Source: Lenzites betulinus
Taxonomy: Eukaryota; Basidiomycota; Agaricomycetes; Polyporales; Polyporaceae
NCBI GenBank assembly: GCA_022264855.1
Contig: JABYQU010000025.1
Span: 248,001 to 312,000, forward strand
Direction of reading: 5' to 3'
DNA length: 64,000 nt
A program made the translations under genes and the position numbers. This document shows positions 22,456-34,129 of this stretch, in pieces. The notes under the pieces are model-generated. The model ran no database searches. It had not been told where the DNA came from and saw nothing but the letters and a program-made list of their open reading frames with translations. Each line of letters begins with the position of its first letter. Positions within the stretch are counted from its first letter, which is position 1.

Positions 22456-25400
22456 ATGTTCAGAAACGTTCAACAACTCAACAGCCCTCGCGGCGCCGTC
22501 GCCGAACACTCTCCTCCCGCAACTGGGGACGAGTACATCGCCCCGCCATGGCAAGTCGCCCGCCTCGGGCAGCGTATCTTCCCCTCGCGCGACGAGTACT
22601 ATAAGCGCGTCAAGGAGTGCTTCACATCCGCTGCGCGGTCTCGCCCTGCGTCCGTGTCATCCCGCGTCAAGGAGTGGGAGGCACGCGATGCGTTGATAGA
22701 TGCCGCTCGCGTACGGCGGGCGGTCTGGCAGGGCAAAGACCCGGAGGCACCCTCGGAGGTTACTGTGCAGCCTCGAGTGGAGATCCGGAAGCGTCCGGAT
22801 CCCGAGGAGTCGACGTTGGATACCGGGCTCGGGATCAAGCGGTGCATCCGGTCTGAGGAGGAAGAGGCGCAGGTAAGCCATCCTGTGATTCTGACGCGCT
22901 GCGCATGGGGCTGACTGTGCTTCAATCAGGTCGTAGCGGACATTACCGCATGCGTGTGCGCTCAAGCAGAGGAAGTCATTGAGGTGGAACAGGCTGTCGT
23001 TCATCAGGGTGCGTTATATTCGCACGCTCTGCACAAACCTTTACTCATCAAATGACCGTATTGTCAGCCCCTGCCAACTACGAAGACGTCGTGGTCAGGG
23101 TTGAGGAGTCGGACAGCACTCCTCTCCTCTGGTCCGAACCGGCGATCACAGTTGACTTGACCGAGGAAGAGGAGGGTCAGGCTGTCTCTCAGGAAGGTAT
23201 GACATCGCAGGACGTTCTGACCGGAACTATGGTGATCTAACGCCCGTATCAACAGTCTATGACAACGTTGTAGTGAGGATTGAGGAGTCGGACAGCACCC
23301 CCCTCCTCTGGTCCGAGCCGGCGACCACAGCCGACTTCACCGAGGAAGAAGAGCAGCCCGTCCTTCACCAAGGTATGTTATCGCGCCATATTTTTACCAA
23401 CATATGCTCATATAACGGTCGTATGAACAGCTCCTGCCCACTACGACGACGTTGTAGTGAGGATTGAGGAGTCGGACAGTGTTCCTTTCCTCACTTTCGA
23501 ACCGACCACTGTGGTCGACTGGACCGAGGAAGAAGGCGTCCCGCCTATCAGGATCGAGGAGTCGTGCAGTCAAGTCCATGCTGTGCTCGACGAGCCCAAG
23601 GACGAGCCTTATGTCAAGGAGGAGGTCATCGAACGACCCGCGCTCAGCGAACCCAGCGCCTTCATCAAGGCGGAGGACACCGACGGTACCCTGCCACCAG
23701 CGAAGTCAGTGCTGCCGATTGTAGTCAAGGACGAACCCCGAGAGGACGATGCCGCCTATGGACAGCTCGTCGAGAATGTGTCAACCTCCATCCTTTGCAA
23801 CATGTTCTACCAGGCCTCCATCTCCACCTCGGTCGTCATCACTGCGCACTACATTCCTCCTGGTGCCGCCATGCTCCTACCGAAGCTCGAGCCTAAGGAC
23901 TCGTCTGAAGACCTCAACTACCTCCTTGAGCCGCACCACCCGCTCCCTTCCCTCGGCAGCGATGTCGAGATGACAGATGCGCTTGAAGGCCTTCCGCCTG
24001 TCGACGAGGACGTGATCATGTCCGAGTCGATCCATGCTGTTGAAGTCTCAAGGGAGCCTCGGATCAAGGAAGAGGACAACGTTGTTGAGATCAGCTCCTT
24101 AGTGTCTACGACACCGGCTTCCGCGCCTCATACCGTTACCTTCGCTCCAGCGCCCTTGATCAAGTCTTCCGGCTCAGTGGAGGAGATTACCATGCTCGCA
24201 GTCCTTAAGACGGAGCCGGTCGAGCATACCCTACCTCACTGCCCCGCTGAAGAGCGCTTCGTCAAGTTGGAGCCTGTCGACGTCGATGTTGCCCCGCTAC
24301 GCCGCTTGCCCCTCATTGTGAAGGCCGAGTCTCTCAACCACCTCCCATGCGCACCCCTCGTTGTCAAGTCCGAGTCTCTCGACGGCCTCCAAGATTCGAT
24401 GGAAGATGTCGACGAAGACTTTCCGATGGCCGAACAGCAGATGTCTCCGGATGTCACGCATGGCTCTCCTCAGTCGCACGAACTATCCTACGCTTCCTCA
24501 TTCAAGCTCGAAGACATCGCCGAATCCTTGCCCGCGACCACCCCCAACGCTGCGACTTCCGAAGCGCTCTCCTCCCTCGACAGCTCCCGTTCGCTCCAGT
24601 ACGAAAGCGAGGACGAGGAGGTCGTGCAGACCTCCATGATGAGCCAGTCGCACTCGGTGGAAGTTGAGTATGTCGAAGATGTCGGCATATCTCCGTCCGT
24701 CTCCGAGGTCGACGCTGCTCCCCGCGAAGTACTCTCACCCCTCCGCAGCTCGCTGCCGCTCCAGTACGAGTACGTGGACAGCGTTCAGTTGTCCCCGTTG
24801 AGCGAGTCCGAGTCGGTGGATGTCGGGAATGTTTCCACCGAGAGTGCGGTGTTTTGGGGTGGCCGAAGTGTTCATGCGGAGGACGATCATAGCCTCTTTG
24901 TTGTGGGCGCGGAGACTCAGAGGTCAAGTTGGCGGTCAGCTATGCGCGAGAGGGCGAACATGATGTCGCCCTCTCCAAGCCGATCACCCACTGCCGAGCT
25001 ACAGCACGGTGCGGCTGAGGTTGCCGACACAGCGGAGGATTGGGAGGAGAACAGTTGCCTCTCTCTCCGCGACCTGACGCCCCCCACTGCTCCGGCAACC
25101 CCTGCAGTCGAGTTGCATGGCATCCGCGCCTTAAGTACATCACTCTCGCACAACAGTCTCACCGTCTCGCCATCAGCTTACATCGACATCCGGGAGCCCT
25201 TCCTAACGACATCGGCCTCCTACGGCTTCAGCACGGCTCCCGAAGACATCGCGCCCAGCCCCGAATTCGCTTCCAACTTCGCACAGGCCCAGCTCCCGAG
25301 CCTCCTATGCTATTCCGCGGGCGATCTTGCCCTCGCTTCCCGCTACAGCTCTTTCCATTCGGTCATCGAGGTGAGTTTCACCCTTGTGCGATTTCGAGCA

Positions 25401-26520
25401 TGCGCTGATGCGTGGTAGCAGGACCTCACCGATGATGAGACTGCGAGTAGCAGCGGGACCGAGGACGAGGCTTGTTCAACGCCTTGCCTTGATCCTGAGG
25501 CGTCCACGTCTACATTATCGCTATGTGGGCTTCAGTATACGACACCATACGTGACCGCACAAGACTTTTTCGACGAGTCCTTCGACTCTGTCCTCGGCGA
25601 CCAATCCGAGGACGACTTGTACTCCGACGGCGAGGTGATTAGTGCTTTCCCTAAGAGAGGCGAAGGCACGACCGCTCAGGTATGCACTCCTCTCTTTAAA
25701 GGTTAACCAGTTCGCTTACATTTGCACACAGGTCTTCACCACGTCGGACGCAAGCGAGTCTCCCCGAGACCCGTTCGAAGAAGTCTGGCAATACGCGCGG
25801 GCTTGTTATTACGCTTCAAAGGCTGTTCAGTACGGGCTTCCCAAGGTATGTTCATGTACATCCTCCATTTGTGCGCACCTCGATTGACACTTCTGGTTGT
25901 CTAGGACATTGTCTCCTCCATTCCCCTGCGCCCCGCACGGGAATTGGTCGAGGACCAGCTTGTCGACTCCCGCGCTCCTACCGAGAGGGTATCCCGACCC
26001 CTCCCTGAGCGTTGCACACGCGATCAGGTGTTGGAGACGGATACTGGTATGGCGCGTGTACATGTCGAAGCTCTGCGCTGGTCGGGCAGGATCCCCCTGC
26101 CGACAATCCCGCGCCCAGTCACAATCGCGCCCTTTTCTATGCCTCCCGCTCCAATAGGGTTTTTCTCTTCTACGTACGGATTCGACACATCTCGCCCAAC
26201 ACCGACGAGCACGAGCCATCTGCGCAATGTTGGACCTGTCCTCGAGAGAATGGACACGGCGGCACGCGCGATGGGCCGGGCTCGCCCAGGGGCTGCAGAC
26301 CTGGCTTCGATCTTCGAGCCTAGGGACGCTACTCCCGCGAGACTCGGAATCTTTGTTACGGGACAGCCCGCGAGTCCTCTTTCTGAGAGAAGCAGCAGAG
26401 CAGGCCTCTGCTCAGACCATGAGGTGTGTTTGTATTTAACCTTTCGTCTGAGATACGCTGACACAGGAGAAAGATGCGTTTTTGAAGCAGCAGAATCAGG
26501 AATGCCCCCTTGCTCATTAG
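22456..26520 (+). CDS. Large acidic orphan protein (1208 aa) with SUMO-type motifs
   Basis: Nine exons (22456-22872, 22930-23008, 23068-23196, 23256-23372, 23431-25370, 25422-25679, 25732-25845, 25905-26423, 26467-26520) sum to 1209 codons with the stop. No catalytic domain is recognised. The N-terminal 140 residues are basic and helical (DEYYKRVKEC). Exons 3, 4 and the start of 5 repeat a unit of about 40 residues reading Y-(E/D)-(D/N)-VVVR-(V/I)-EESDS...-(D)-(L/F/W)-TEEE. Residues after this carry nine or ten short psi-K-x-E motifs, typical SUMO acceptor sites (YVKEE, FIKAE, VVKDE, RIKEE, VLKTE, FVKLE, IVKAE, VVKSE, FKLED). Several are followed by proline. The middle is acidic and Ser-rich; the last 200 residues are less charged. 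It could be a transcriptional or nuclear scaffold protein. No function is known. Confidence 0.75.
23068..23560 (+). repeat. Tandem exon-plus-intron duplication, three units
   Basis: Unit 1 is exon 3 (23068-23196, 129 nt) and its intron. Unit 2 is exon 4 (23256-23372, 117 nt) and its intron. Unit 3 is the start of exon 5 (23431 to about 23560). All share GAGGAGTCGGACAG and the GACCGAGGAAGA / CACCGAGGAAGA block. The introns are 57-59 nt and begin with similar words (GTATGACATCG, GTATGTTATCG). Both complete exons are multiples of three with phase-1 borders, so copies can be added or lost without shifting the frame. Confidence 0.85.
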
Positions 26521-26569
26521 TAGGGGGCTCCTGCTTCTCCGCTGCCAGACCTTGATACGGACACGACAC

Positions 26570-28330
26570 ACACGACTTCGACGACGCAACGCAACCACCA
26601 CGCTTTCTACGACTCCAGCTTCGACATTCTCGACCAGCTACCAGCTACAACCACTACTCCTCCAGTTCCGGTTTCATTCAACATCCACCGCCGACGTGCT
26701 CGATGCAGCGTCGGGGCTCTGATCAAGCCCCACGTTCATCGATCATATTGGCGCATCCGCACAATTATCCGCCACCGCCGAGCTACCGCGTCGTGTCGTC
26801 CACCGCTCACGGGCGACACGACAAGGGACCCTCGTCGATCCCACCTTACAAACACCACTTTCGTATGTACACATGTAGTCTGATCACGGACCGCTAGTGT
26901 ACTCGCGTGCGCCCACACGGCGTCGACGTTCCGGCTGCCCAGGCCTCTGATCAGACCTGGACATCCGCGAATGGCCGACCCTCCCGAGCTGTGGGCCCAA
27001 CAACACTCACCCAGCGCCGACTGCCTCGCGCGCCCGCGATGGCTGATCACCATCGCGGTCGCGCGCGCGTAGTATGTGCTGGCTCCGAAATCCATCGCCA
27101 ACCCACGCCCGACGTCCCGGCCGCGTTCGTGACTGATCCCCACGCGCGCGGCCGACGACGACGGCATCCCCGACTTCCTGAGCACGAGCGGTTTTGGCGA
27201 CCGCTCACCCCCACCGCGAGGCGACCACCGTGCCTCGTTCTTCTTCCAAGGCCCTTCCGCGGGATCGCAACGATCCCGGGTCTTCATTTCTTTCTGTTCC
27301 TGTTCTCTTCGCCGCCGACGCGCTTTGGTCGCGGCATACTTGGCGACATTCGCTCTTCATCAGCCTCGCCTTCGACCGTCCCCTCCGACGTTTCAAGTTT
27401 GTCTGGACGGTCGACCCCGTTCATGTTCATCCAGACGCCCCAAGTGAGTTTTATTCCTGTGATTTGAGACCTTCGACGCTGACATTAAATATCCAGGTCC
27501 TCTCGCTCAAGTACCACGCGCATGCACGCGCACGCTACTTCGAGCACGACCGGACGCGATTGCTCACCCCTTCGGCATGTCAATACTGCTCGGACAAGCG
27601 ATCAAGTTACAATGCTCATCGCTCATCGCTCCCCAGGCATCGAGTGAGTTGCATCGCATCCCCTCCGTTACACCTCATCTGACAGCCACCTCTAGTACCA
27701 CATCTTGGGCACACACGAATGCACGCGTGTGTTTCCTCGACGTGGGCGATACCTAGACGCGCCTATCCCATGCACGGGAAAGGCGTGTCTGAAACACTCA
27801 AGGCGGCTCTCCTGGCACTGACCGCGTGCCGGGTGGAGGCGCAGCCATGCAGCGTCGACTGCTAGTGAGTTCCTATTATCTCTTCCTCCCCCACGGCAAG
27901 TATGCTGAGACAGTATTCAGACAAGCTTCGGCCGTTGCCGCTGCATCCAAAATGGACGGGTCTTGAACTCTTCGAGCTAGCTCTGTTTGTCTGGCGGCTC
28001 TCAGCTGGGCGACCTCTTGCTACCTCGGCGACGTTCCTGCACTTGTCCTCCGTTGCTCCTGAAAATTCTGGGTCCCTCTATTGCCGCGATCTCTGGCTGA
28101 AGGATCCTCTTGCCCTATCATGAACTCTACGTCAGTATACTACCAGCTCGTCCGCTGTCTCCGTATCCTCGGAGATGGTGAATGGCAGACGTGCCATAGA
28201 GCTGTGTTGACATTTCATCTCTTGTACTTTGAAATTACAATGGATATGCTGCTTTAAACTCTTGGATTGGCTAGCAAATGTGTGATGCGGCTTCGAAAGG
28301 TAAAGTGAATATTGGTAGTCTGAGATCAGA
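26570..28330 (+). repeat. Dispersed repeat / gene-family element, copy A
   Basis: The right two-thirds (27198-28330) match the reverse strand of 62866-64000 closely over about 1.1 kb, including conserved intron-like segments. The match ends abruptly after TCTGAGATC. The left part (26570-27197) is assigned because it resembles copy C. The element has spliceable GT-AG introns with conserved positions (27449-27496 and 27652-27695 approximately), so it looks like a multiplied, now defective gene rather than a simple transposon. No reverse transcriptase, transposase, helicase or terminal repeat was found. Confidence 0.65.
27902..28123 (+). pseudogene. Truncated reading frame of the repeat family (copy A)
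   Basis: Seventy-three codons beginning MLRQYSDKLRPLPLHPK, then WTGLELFELALFVWRLSAG and ending LYCRDLWLKDPLALS. The counterpart at 62987-63295 (minus strand) is nearly the same protein but carries TGG where this copy has TGA, so this one is shorter by about 29 residues. The family is not recognised. Confidence 0.4.
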
Positions 28331-28486
28331 CGACCGGGTGGTGCAAGTATTGAGACTATGAATCTCATTTGTATTTACGTCTTACTCATATTAACTTCGT
28401 TGTAACAGCTTCTGCCAAACTCCACAGTGTAACGTTCAGGCCTCAGGTTGAAAGCACATAGAAGGGAAAAAATGTATTCCTGACCA

Positions 28487-29872
28487 TTAAACAATACTCG
28501 CCAAGAGTTCGACAAATCTCTCCGGCTCTTCCCAATGTACCTGAGTGGCCGTGCAGGTAATATGCGATGTCGAACGGGAATGTGCCGTCCAAGCCCCGAG
28601 CGAGAAGGTAAGAGGTCAGTATCATGACCCGCATGTTTGTATACCCGACAAGTTGGCACAAACACACTCACAAAATGATTGGCCCCAGTTACCTTATGGA
28701 ACTGCATCCGCCTTCGACACTCAGGCCGCGCCGCCTCGTACTGTGCCTGAATAACGGCTGCCGTCCAGGCGCAGTCGCCGACCGTCATGTCGCACCAGAG
28801 GACGTGCACGCGCAGCGCCGGCCACACCTGCGTTCGAACTTGCACAGCTGCGAGGTCCTTTTGGTGGTCGTCTGATTCCACGAGTAGGCAACAGTCATAA
28901 AGCGCGCGAGAGAGGTTCGTCCGCAAGACGTTGTGGCTCAGCATCCATATGAGATGCTGAATCTCCGTGAATATCTGCGGGTGAGTGAGGCTGCGCAGGA
29001 CCTCCGCTGTCATGCGTGATGTCGTGGGCGTGTGCTTCGGGTCTACAGTGCTAGGATCTGTAAGGTGCAGTGCCCGACGGGGCGGGTCGAAGGTTGGGGG
29101 AGGGTCGACGCGCTTAGGGAAAGTGAACGGCGGGTAGTACGCCGCGACTATGGCTGCGAATTCGGCGGCTTGCACATCGACGGGGGCGGCGGGGTTCCGC
29201 GTGAACGCTGACAGACCTGGCGGGCGAGGCTGCCCAATGACGGACCCACTCGGGTCTTAATGGAGCTGAGCGACTGGCATGTGGGAATGAGCGCGAGCTA
29301 AAAGCACGTACCGTGCATGATGAAACTCCGCAGGCGCGTCTCAAGAAGCGTGCGGGTCTCTTTGGAAAGCCGGTCTGCATGAGCGAGCATGGCGATTGTG
29401 GGGCAGTTCCCGCCCGACCAGGACAGAAGTGAGAGGCCCCCGCCACGTTCCCTGGCCCCTGCGAGCTCTTGAGTTGCCCGAATGTTCTTTGTTTTTATCA
29501 GCCATCGAAGGAAGGCAGCGATCTCGAGACCGCGGTTCTGCATTGCCCGAGCTTGACCTTCCTCACCCCGGTCACGCAGGTCAGCAATATCCTCGGCCGA
29601 GAGCGGGGTGGAGCCAGGGTAGCCTCGCATGTTGAGCATAATGAGCCGAATGTTACGCTCTAATGCGAAGGGGACCATAGGCCTGTAGACAGCTAAGTAC
29701 AGTTAGTGTGAATGCCGGTCACCGAAACGGGGACAGTAGTGGAAAGCGTACCGCTGTGAAAGCACGTTCCATGTACGAGCACGAACGTCACATAGTCTGT
29801 GGATCCCGCGGGTTCCCCGCTATCCTCGTAGTAGAGGACGGATCCCTTGTCGTCCACTGGGGCAGTAGGCAT
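28487..29872 (-). CDS. Alpha/beta hydrolase
   Basis: Four exons. The ATG at 29872 opens MPTAPVDDKGSVLYYEDSG. The upstream in-frame TTG is not used. Alpha/beta-hydrolase features in order: FVLVHGTCFHSG (the HG oxyanion-hole motif after the first strands); LIMLNMRGYPGSTP; SLLSWSGGNCPTIAML, where S-W-S-G-G is the nucleophile elbow with the middle serine as the likely catalytic residue; and a cap region with RTNLSRALYDCC. The strand VHVLWCDMTVGDCAW follows. The last exon (about 28544-28487), after an intron of about 130 nt, reads VHWEEPERFVELLASIV, placing a histidine next to ANHF at the usual position of the catalytic His. Substrate unknown. It lies tail-to-tail with repeat copy A. Confidence 0.85.
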
Positions 29873-30899
29873 TGGACGAGATGAGCGGACGAGATGCGAC
29901 GGAATCAAGGAAGGTGTTCCAAAGAGTTACATGAAAGCGTTCACGAGGTCGGCGGCACCGCAGTAGGTCATCCATGCTTAGCACATCGCCATTCTATAGA
30001 CACGATGTCGCGAGTCGATGTTACGGCGGGCTATGGGTTGTGAGAGATCTTCAGCCACTGCATGTGAACATGTCGCTACTATAATGCGTTCATTCCCATT
30101 GAAGCAGTGATATTCTTGGCGTGATCCTTCCTGCAAGAATCTTTGCAGCAAGATGATCAAGCCGAGCACGGCAAGCTTCAGGTGCGCCCGGCTAGTACGA
30201 GTGACTATGACTGTGAGACTGGATGGTATAGAGCCAAAGTGTACCGTCGAGTGAGTGTCAACGCATACTCATACCGTGTGACCAACGCGCACGTGTTTTA
30301 CGTCGCGTGGCGTCACACTATATTCTTCCAAGCGTGCCCTGGTGGTAGACGTTGAGTCCGATATTCGCAGGCACTACTAGATAGCTCGTCCAAATTCCGT
30401 GATTGATCACTAGTTAAATGTGGCTAAGGCAATACTCAACAACCGGAGGGTTAGTACGAGCAGACGATGCCGCCGCGTGCATGAGATGTTTCAAACTTGA
30501 AGGGAAGTTTGAAGCTGAACGTTGAACGTTTGAACACCTTGGATATTTGCTGCTGAAGATAGATGGTAATCGTGTTCCAAAATGCACTTTACCAAATTTC
30601 ATGCGTGAAGAAGAAGCATACAAGCTTGCAAGCCAGGAGGAGGAGGTCAAATTACGTATCAACAGCGGTGGTGGAACGCAGGAGAGTAGACGCCCATAGT
30701 GCAACGAGCGCCGGGCATAAGTATATACCCGGGGCGCCACAACGCGGCTCCCGTCCTCCCACTGCACTCGGCAGTCCCAACTTTTCTACGCCACACTCAA
30801 CGGGAAGGTATATCGCTTAGGGTTGTTGAAGCCTCCAATTACAAGTAGCCAATACCTTGGTACAATCCTGGAGCTACACCTGGTCGCGTACAACGCACG
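29873..30899. promoter_or_regulatory. Divergent promoter region, hydrolase / MATH-BTB gene
   Basis: One kilobase between divergent genes. A good TATA-like word, AAGTATATACCC, lies at 30718-30730, about 170 bases before the MATH/BTB start. Small frames in this interval have no support. Confidence 0.4.
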
Positions 30900-33493
30900 A
30901 TGGCTTCGAAGTTTGCTACCACCGCTGGTGGGAAATCCGCGGACAGTGGGAATAGCTCGGAAGCTAAAGAGAGCACAACCATTCGTTTCGAATGGCCTGT
31001 TCACGGCTTGAAGAGCTTGTTTGAAGGCAGGTCAGTAGCTCAGCTGAGAACTAGCATCAGAATACGCTCACGATGACCCTCATATAGCAAAGGAGAAGCC
31101 AAGTCAAAGGTCATCAAATCCCCCCGATTTGGTGACGGGCGATGGCAAGTTAGTACTTATGGATAGCTACGAGACCCAGGTCTGTTCATTCGATGACTAA
31201 ATGCGTGTGCGCGTAGATACTGTTTTATGCCAACGCCGGCATAGTCGGTTCCGACGGACAGACCTGGGTCAGTTTATACTTAGCCTGCGAGGTCAGTGAC
31301 AATGGATGCAAGACTGCTACGCCATCGGTATGTTGCTCACGTTCACCAAGCCCACGACAGCAGAAAAGGAGAATGCCGTCAACGGGAGGTGAACTAATAC
31401 TTTCAACACAGCCTGCATATATCATACCTCGGCTGATGCGTAGGAGGACAGATGGTCGCGCGAAGGCCTCTTCAACTTTAACTTTGAGATTCGAAAGTAG
31501 GTTGTCTCGCCACCAATCAACGTAACACCATTATTTATGAGATCAGCCCTTCTAAGACCATTCAATTCAACTTCAAAGAGGCCCACGACCACTCGTTTTA
31601 CTACCCCGGGGTCGGTATCTTCCTCATCCGTAATCAATTGAGTCTGACTTTAATGCGATTAGGCTCAAAATTGGGGATGGTCACAGTTTTCGCGGAGAGA
31701 CGCTGTGTATTACCAAGCGAACACCGTTAAGCAACAAGACGCATTCCTGGTGATCTGTTCTATCACCGCAACCGCTACACCCCCAGCCCCGGTTCCCGTG
31801 ATTCTACCTTATACTGTTCCAAGAGACATCTTGGATACCGTGGGCACTCTCCTCGACGAGTATGTGTCTCCTTCCTTATTCAAATTATCCTACTCAGCCA
31901 GCATAGCCCGTTATACTCTGATGTGGAGTTTGTTCTTCCGCAATATACAAAAACGGGACCTCGCAAGATCTATGCTGCACGAAAGTTACTGCAGAGAGTG
32001 GAGTACTTCTATGATAGTACGTTGACCCACATATTATCTGGGTTCCCGATCTGACATCTAGAAGTGTTCAGCTCCGGCTTTGCGGAAGGCAGCTCATCTG
32101 ATCTCACTGGAAGATCCGAAATTTGCGGTCTGCCCAGCCAAAGCCAAGAGGGTAGCTCCCGCGGAGCAGACTTTGCCGTTTACTTTGATGATTCAGACTT
32201 CGAGGACGAGGAGTCAGCCGTCCTTGACAATGACCACGACTCCGTCACACCCCCTCCCACATGTTCAGAGCAGCGAGATTCGATGCCCAAATCAGACCAG
32301 GACCAAAACCTCGCCGACGACTCGCACTCCCAGAAACGTCGTACAGAAAGGGAGAATAGTGCTCCTGCCGCTGAACCGGAGGAACCCGTAGAATGGGAGG
32401 ACGACGGCTCGCAGTCTAGGAGGAATACACGACCCAAGCTGTCGCATCCCTCAAGCCCCAGGAGCCGTGAGATGGAGTTAAATCAAACTGATGCTCATAC
32501 CAGTCCCCCATCCACGAATACAACTTCTCCCGCTGAGATGACTACCACAGTGGAGGTGCCGGGGCCGAAGAAAGCGCATATAGCTGTGCGGGATGTGGCG
32601 TACACCACTTATCGTGCTGTCCTCTACTACGTAAGCTATTTCATTTCTACCTATCATGTCGATATACATGGTCAATACTGAATCTGCCACACAGATTTAT
32701 ACAGACATGATCGTGTTTGCGCCGCTCTCATCTACTTTCCTTACGCTACCCTCCGCGTCGTCCACCCAACCAAGCTCCACCGCGCCCTCTCCCCAAGCTG
32801 CCCTCCCCTCTGAGAATCTGCCAGCGCTGGGGAGCACTGGGCTGGGCGGACGAGGCAACCAGCAACAACCTTCAGAGACAGCCGTGTCGTTTGTCTCCAC
32901 CCTCACGGGTCCACGGACACGCAAAGAATGGGTAGCAGAGTGGGAACACAACAACCCGGGCCGGCCGCGACCCCCCTCGGCGAAGTCCGTGTACCGGCTG
33001 GCAGACCGTAAGCTGGCCTTTAGCATCCACAGCACATCGCTGCCCAGGATTGGAATTAATAAAATGAGTATGTAGGGCTGGGCTTGCAGGATTTGAAAGA
33101 ACGCGCGTTTCGGCATATCATCAAGTCGCTCACGGTGGAGAACGTCGCGCACGAGGCGTTCTCCGCATTCTCTGCTGCATTCGAGGACGTACGCAAGGTA
33201 TGTGGCTACTCGTCGTAACGGAACGGCCAGATTTGAGCCGCTCTTCTATCAGGTACAGGTCGCGTTCATGTTCAGCCACTGGATGGAGGTCCGGACGGGT
33301 GCGCTGGCCAACGTTGGGCAGCTGCTCCGCCTTGGAAAACTTCCTGGCTTTGAGGAAGGTACGTGCATCGTGACGGGTGTCCTCATGTGAGTAGGGCAGT
33401 GCTGACCTCAGTAATGTGTCCCCAGTATGGCCCATGATTTTGCAGAATCTTGTCGCTGAGAAGGGTGATGCTGAGGGCGCGCGACAAGCTTGA
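30900..33493 (+). CDS. MATH and BTB/POZ domain protein
   Basis: About eleven exons; ATG at 30900 (MASKFATTAGGKS). The N-terminal half is a MATH/TRAF-like domain: TIRFEWPVHGLKSLFEG, GDGRWQ joined across an intron to ILFYANAGIVGS and then WVSLYLACE, TREGLFNFNFEIR, FKEAHDHSF and YYQANTVKQQDAFLVICS. The BTB half starts TVPRDILDTVGTLLDE and continues FSSGFAEGSSSDLTG. A long acidic, Ser-rich insert (about 32190-32560) interrupts the fold before VAYTTYRAVLYY-IYTDMIVFAPLSS. The C-terminal part has KSVYRLADRLGLQDLKERAF and ends in VWPMILQNLVAEKGDAEGAR, TGA at 33491-33493. The insert is common in basidiomycete members. MATH-BTB proteins often bring substrates to cullin-3 ligases; whether this one does is not shown. 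The CUL1 in this window is not the expected partner. Confidence 0.87.
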
Positions 33494-34129
33494 ATGTCCC
33501 CACTCTGTTGCTGTCCAATAGCTCTGTTAGTCGCTTTGTGTGTACGATACTCGCTGTACTGCATACTGGAATGAACCATTTCTTCAAAAGCCATGCGAAA
33601 AGAAGAGCTCGCACGTTCCCTCCCCCTCCGGACTGAAAGCCATGCGAACCGAGGATCGATGTATATTAAACACCAAGCAGCATGGCCCACCCAACAACTC
33701 GGAAGATGACACGAAAACGTATCATTATACCACGGGAATCTGGCCGTGATGGTATCGCGGCACCACACCACCAGGCTTGTATATACTGAGCAATAAACCA
33801 TGTGATAGTAAATGAAAAGCGTGCAGTCGCGAGGCTCTTACTCGCGCTCAATCAACGCTGGTAAGACTTCCCTGGGAAGTGACGTCGGTCGTGTCCGTCG
33901 CATCCGTGTCAGCGACGCTCTCGCCGTCCCCATCGCCCTCCCAATGCGCGCCCCTCCCTCCCACGCCACTCCCCGACATATTTCGGGCGTGTGGCCCCGC
34001 GCCCGCACCCGCGCCGATGAACCCGATCGCTCGTCCGTCCCAGGAGGGCGTGCGCGGACTCATGCTCCGCGGGCCGAGACCTTCAGCGGGAGCGGAGAAA
34101 GGGCAGCGTTGAGTGTCGTGCTCATACGT
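33494..34129. other. Intergenic between convergent genes
   Basis: The 3' ends of MATH/BTB (+) and GRASP (-) face each other here. The right half (33850-34129) is GC-rich and open in several frames on both strands, but without motifs. It is probably the 3' untranslated DNA of GRASP. Confidence 0.45.

Larger units (their letters stand above)
26521..28486. other. Intergenic, mostly occupied by repeat copy A
   Basis: Only about 50 bp separate the stop of the acidic orphan from the start of the repeat, and about 155 bp separate its end from the stop of the minus-strand hydrolase. No other gene is seen. Confidence 0.5.

Noticed and set aside
26570..28330. Repeat as an LTR retrotransposon or Helitron
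   Set aside because: No reverse transcriptase, integrase, Rep/helicase, LTR ends or hairpin end seen; conserved introns argue for a gene-derived family instead.
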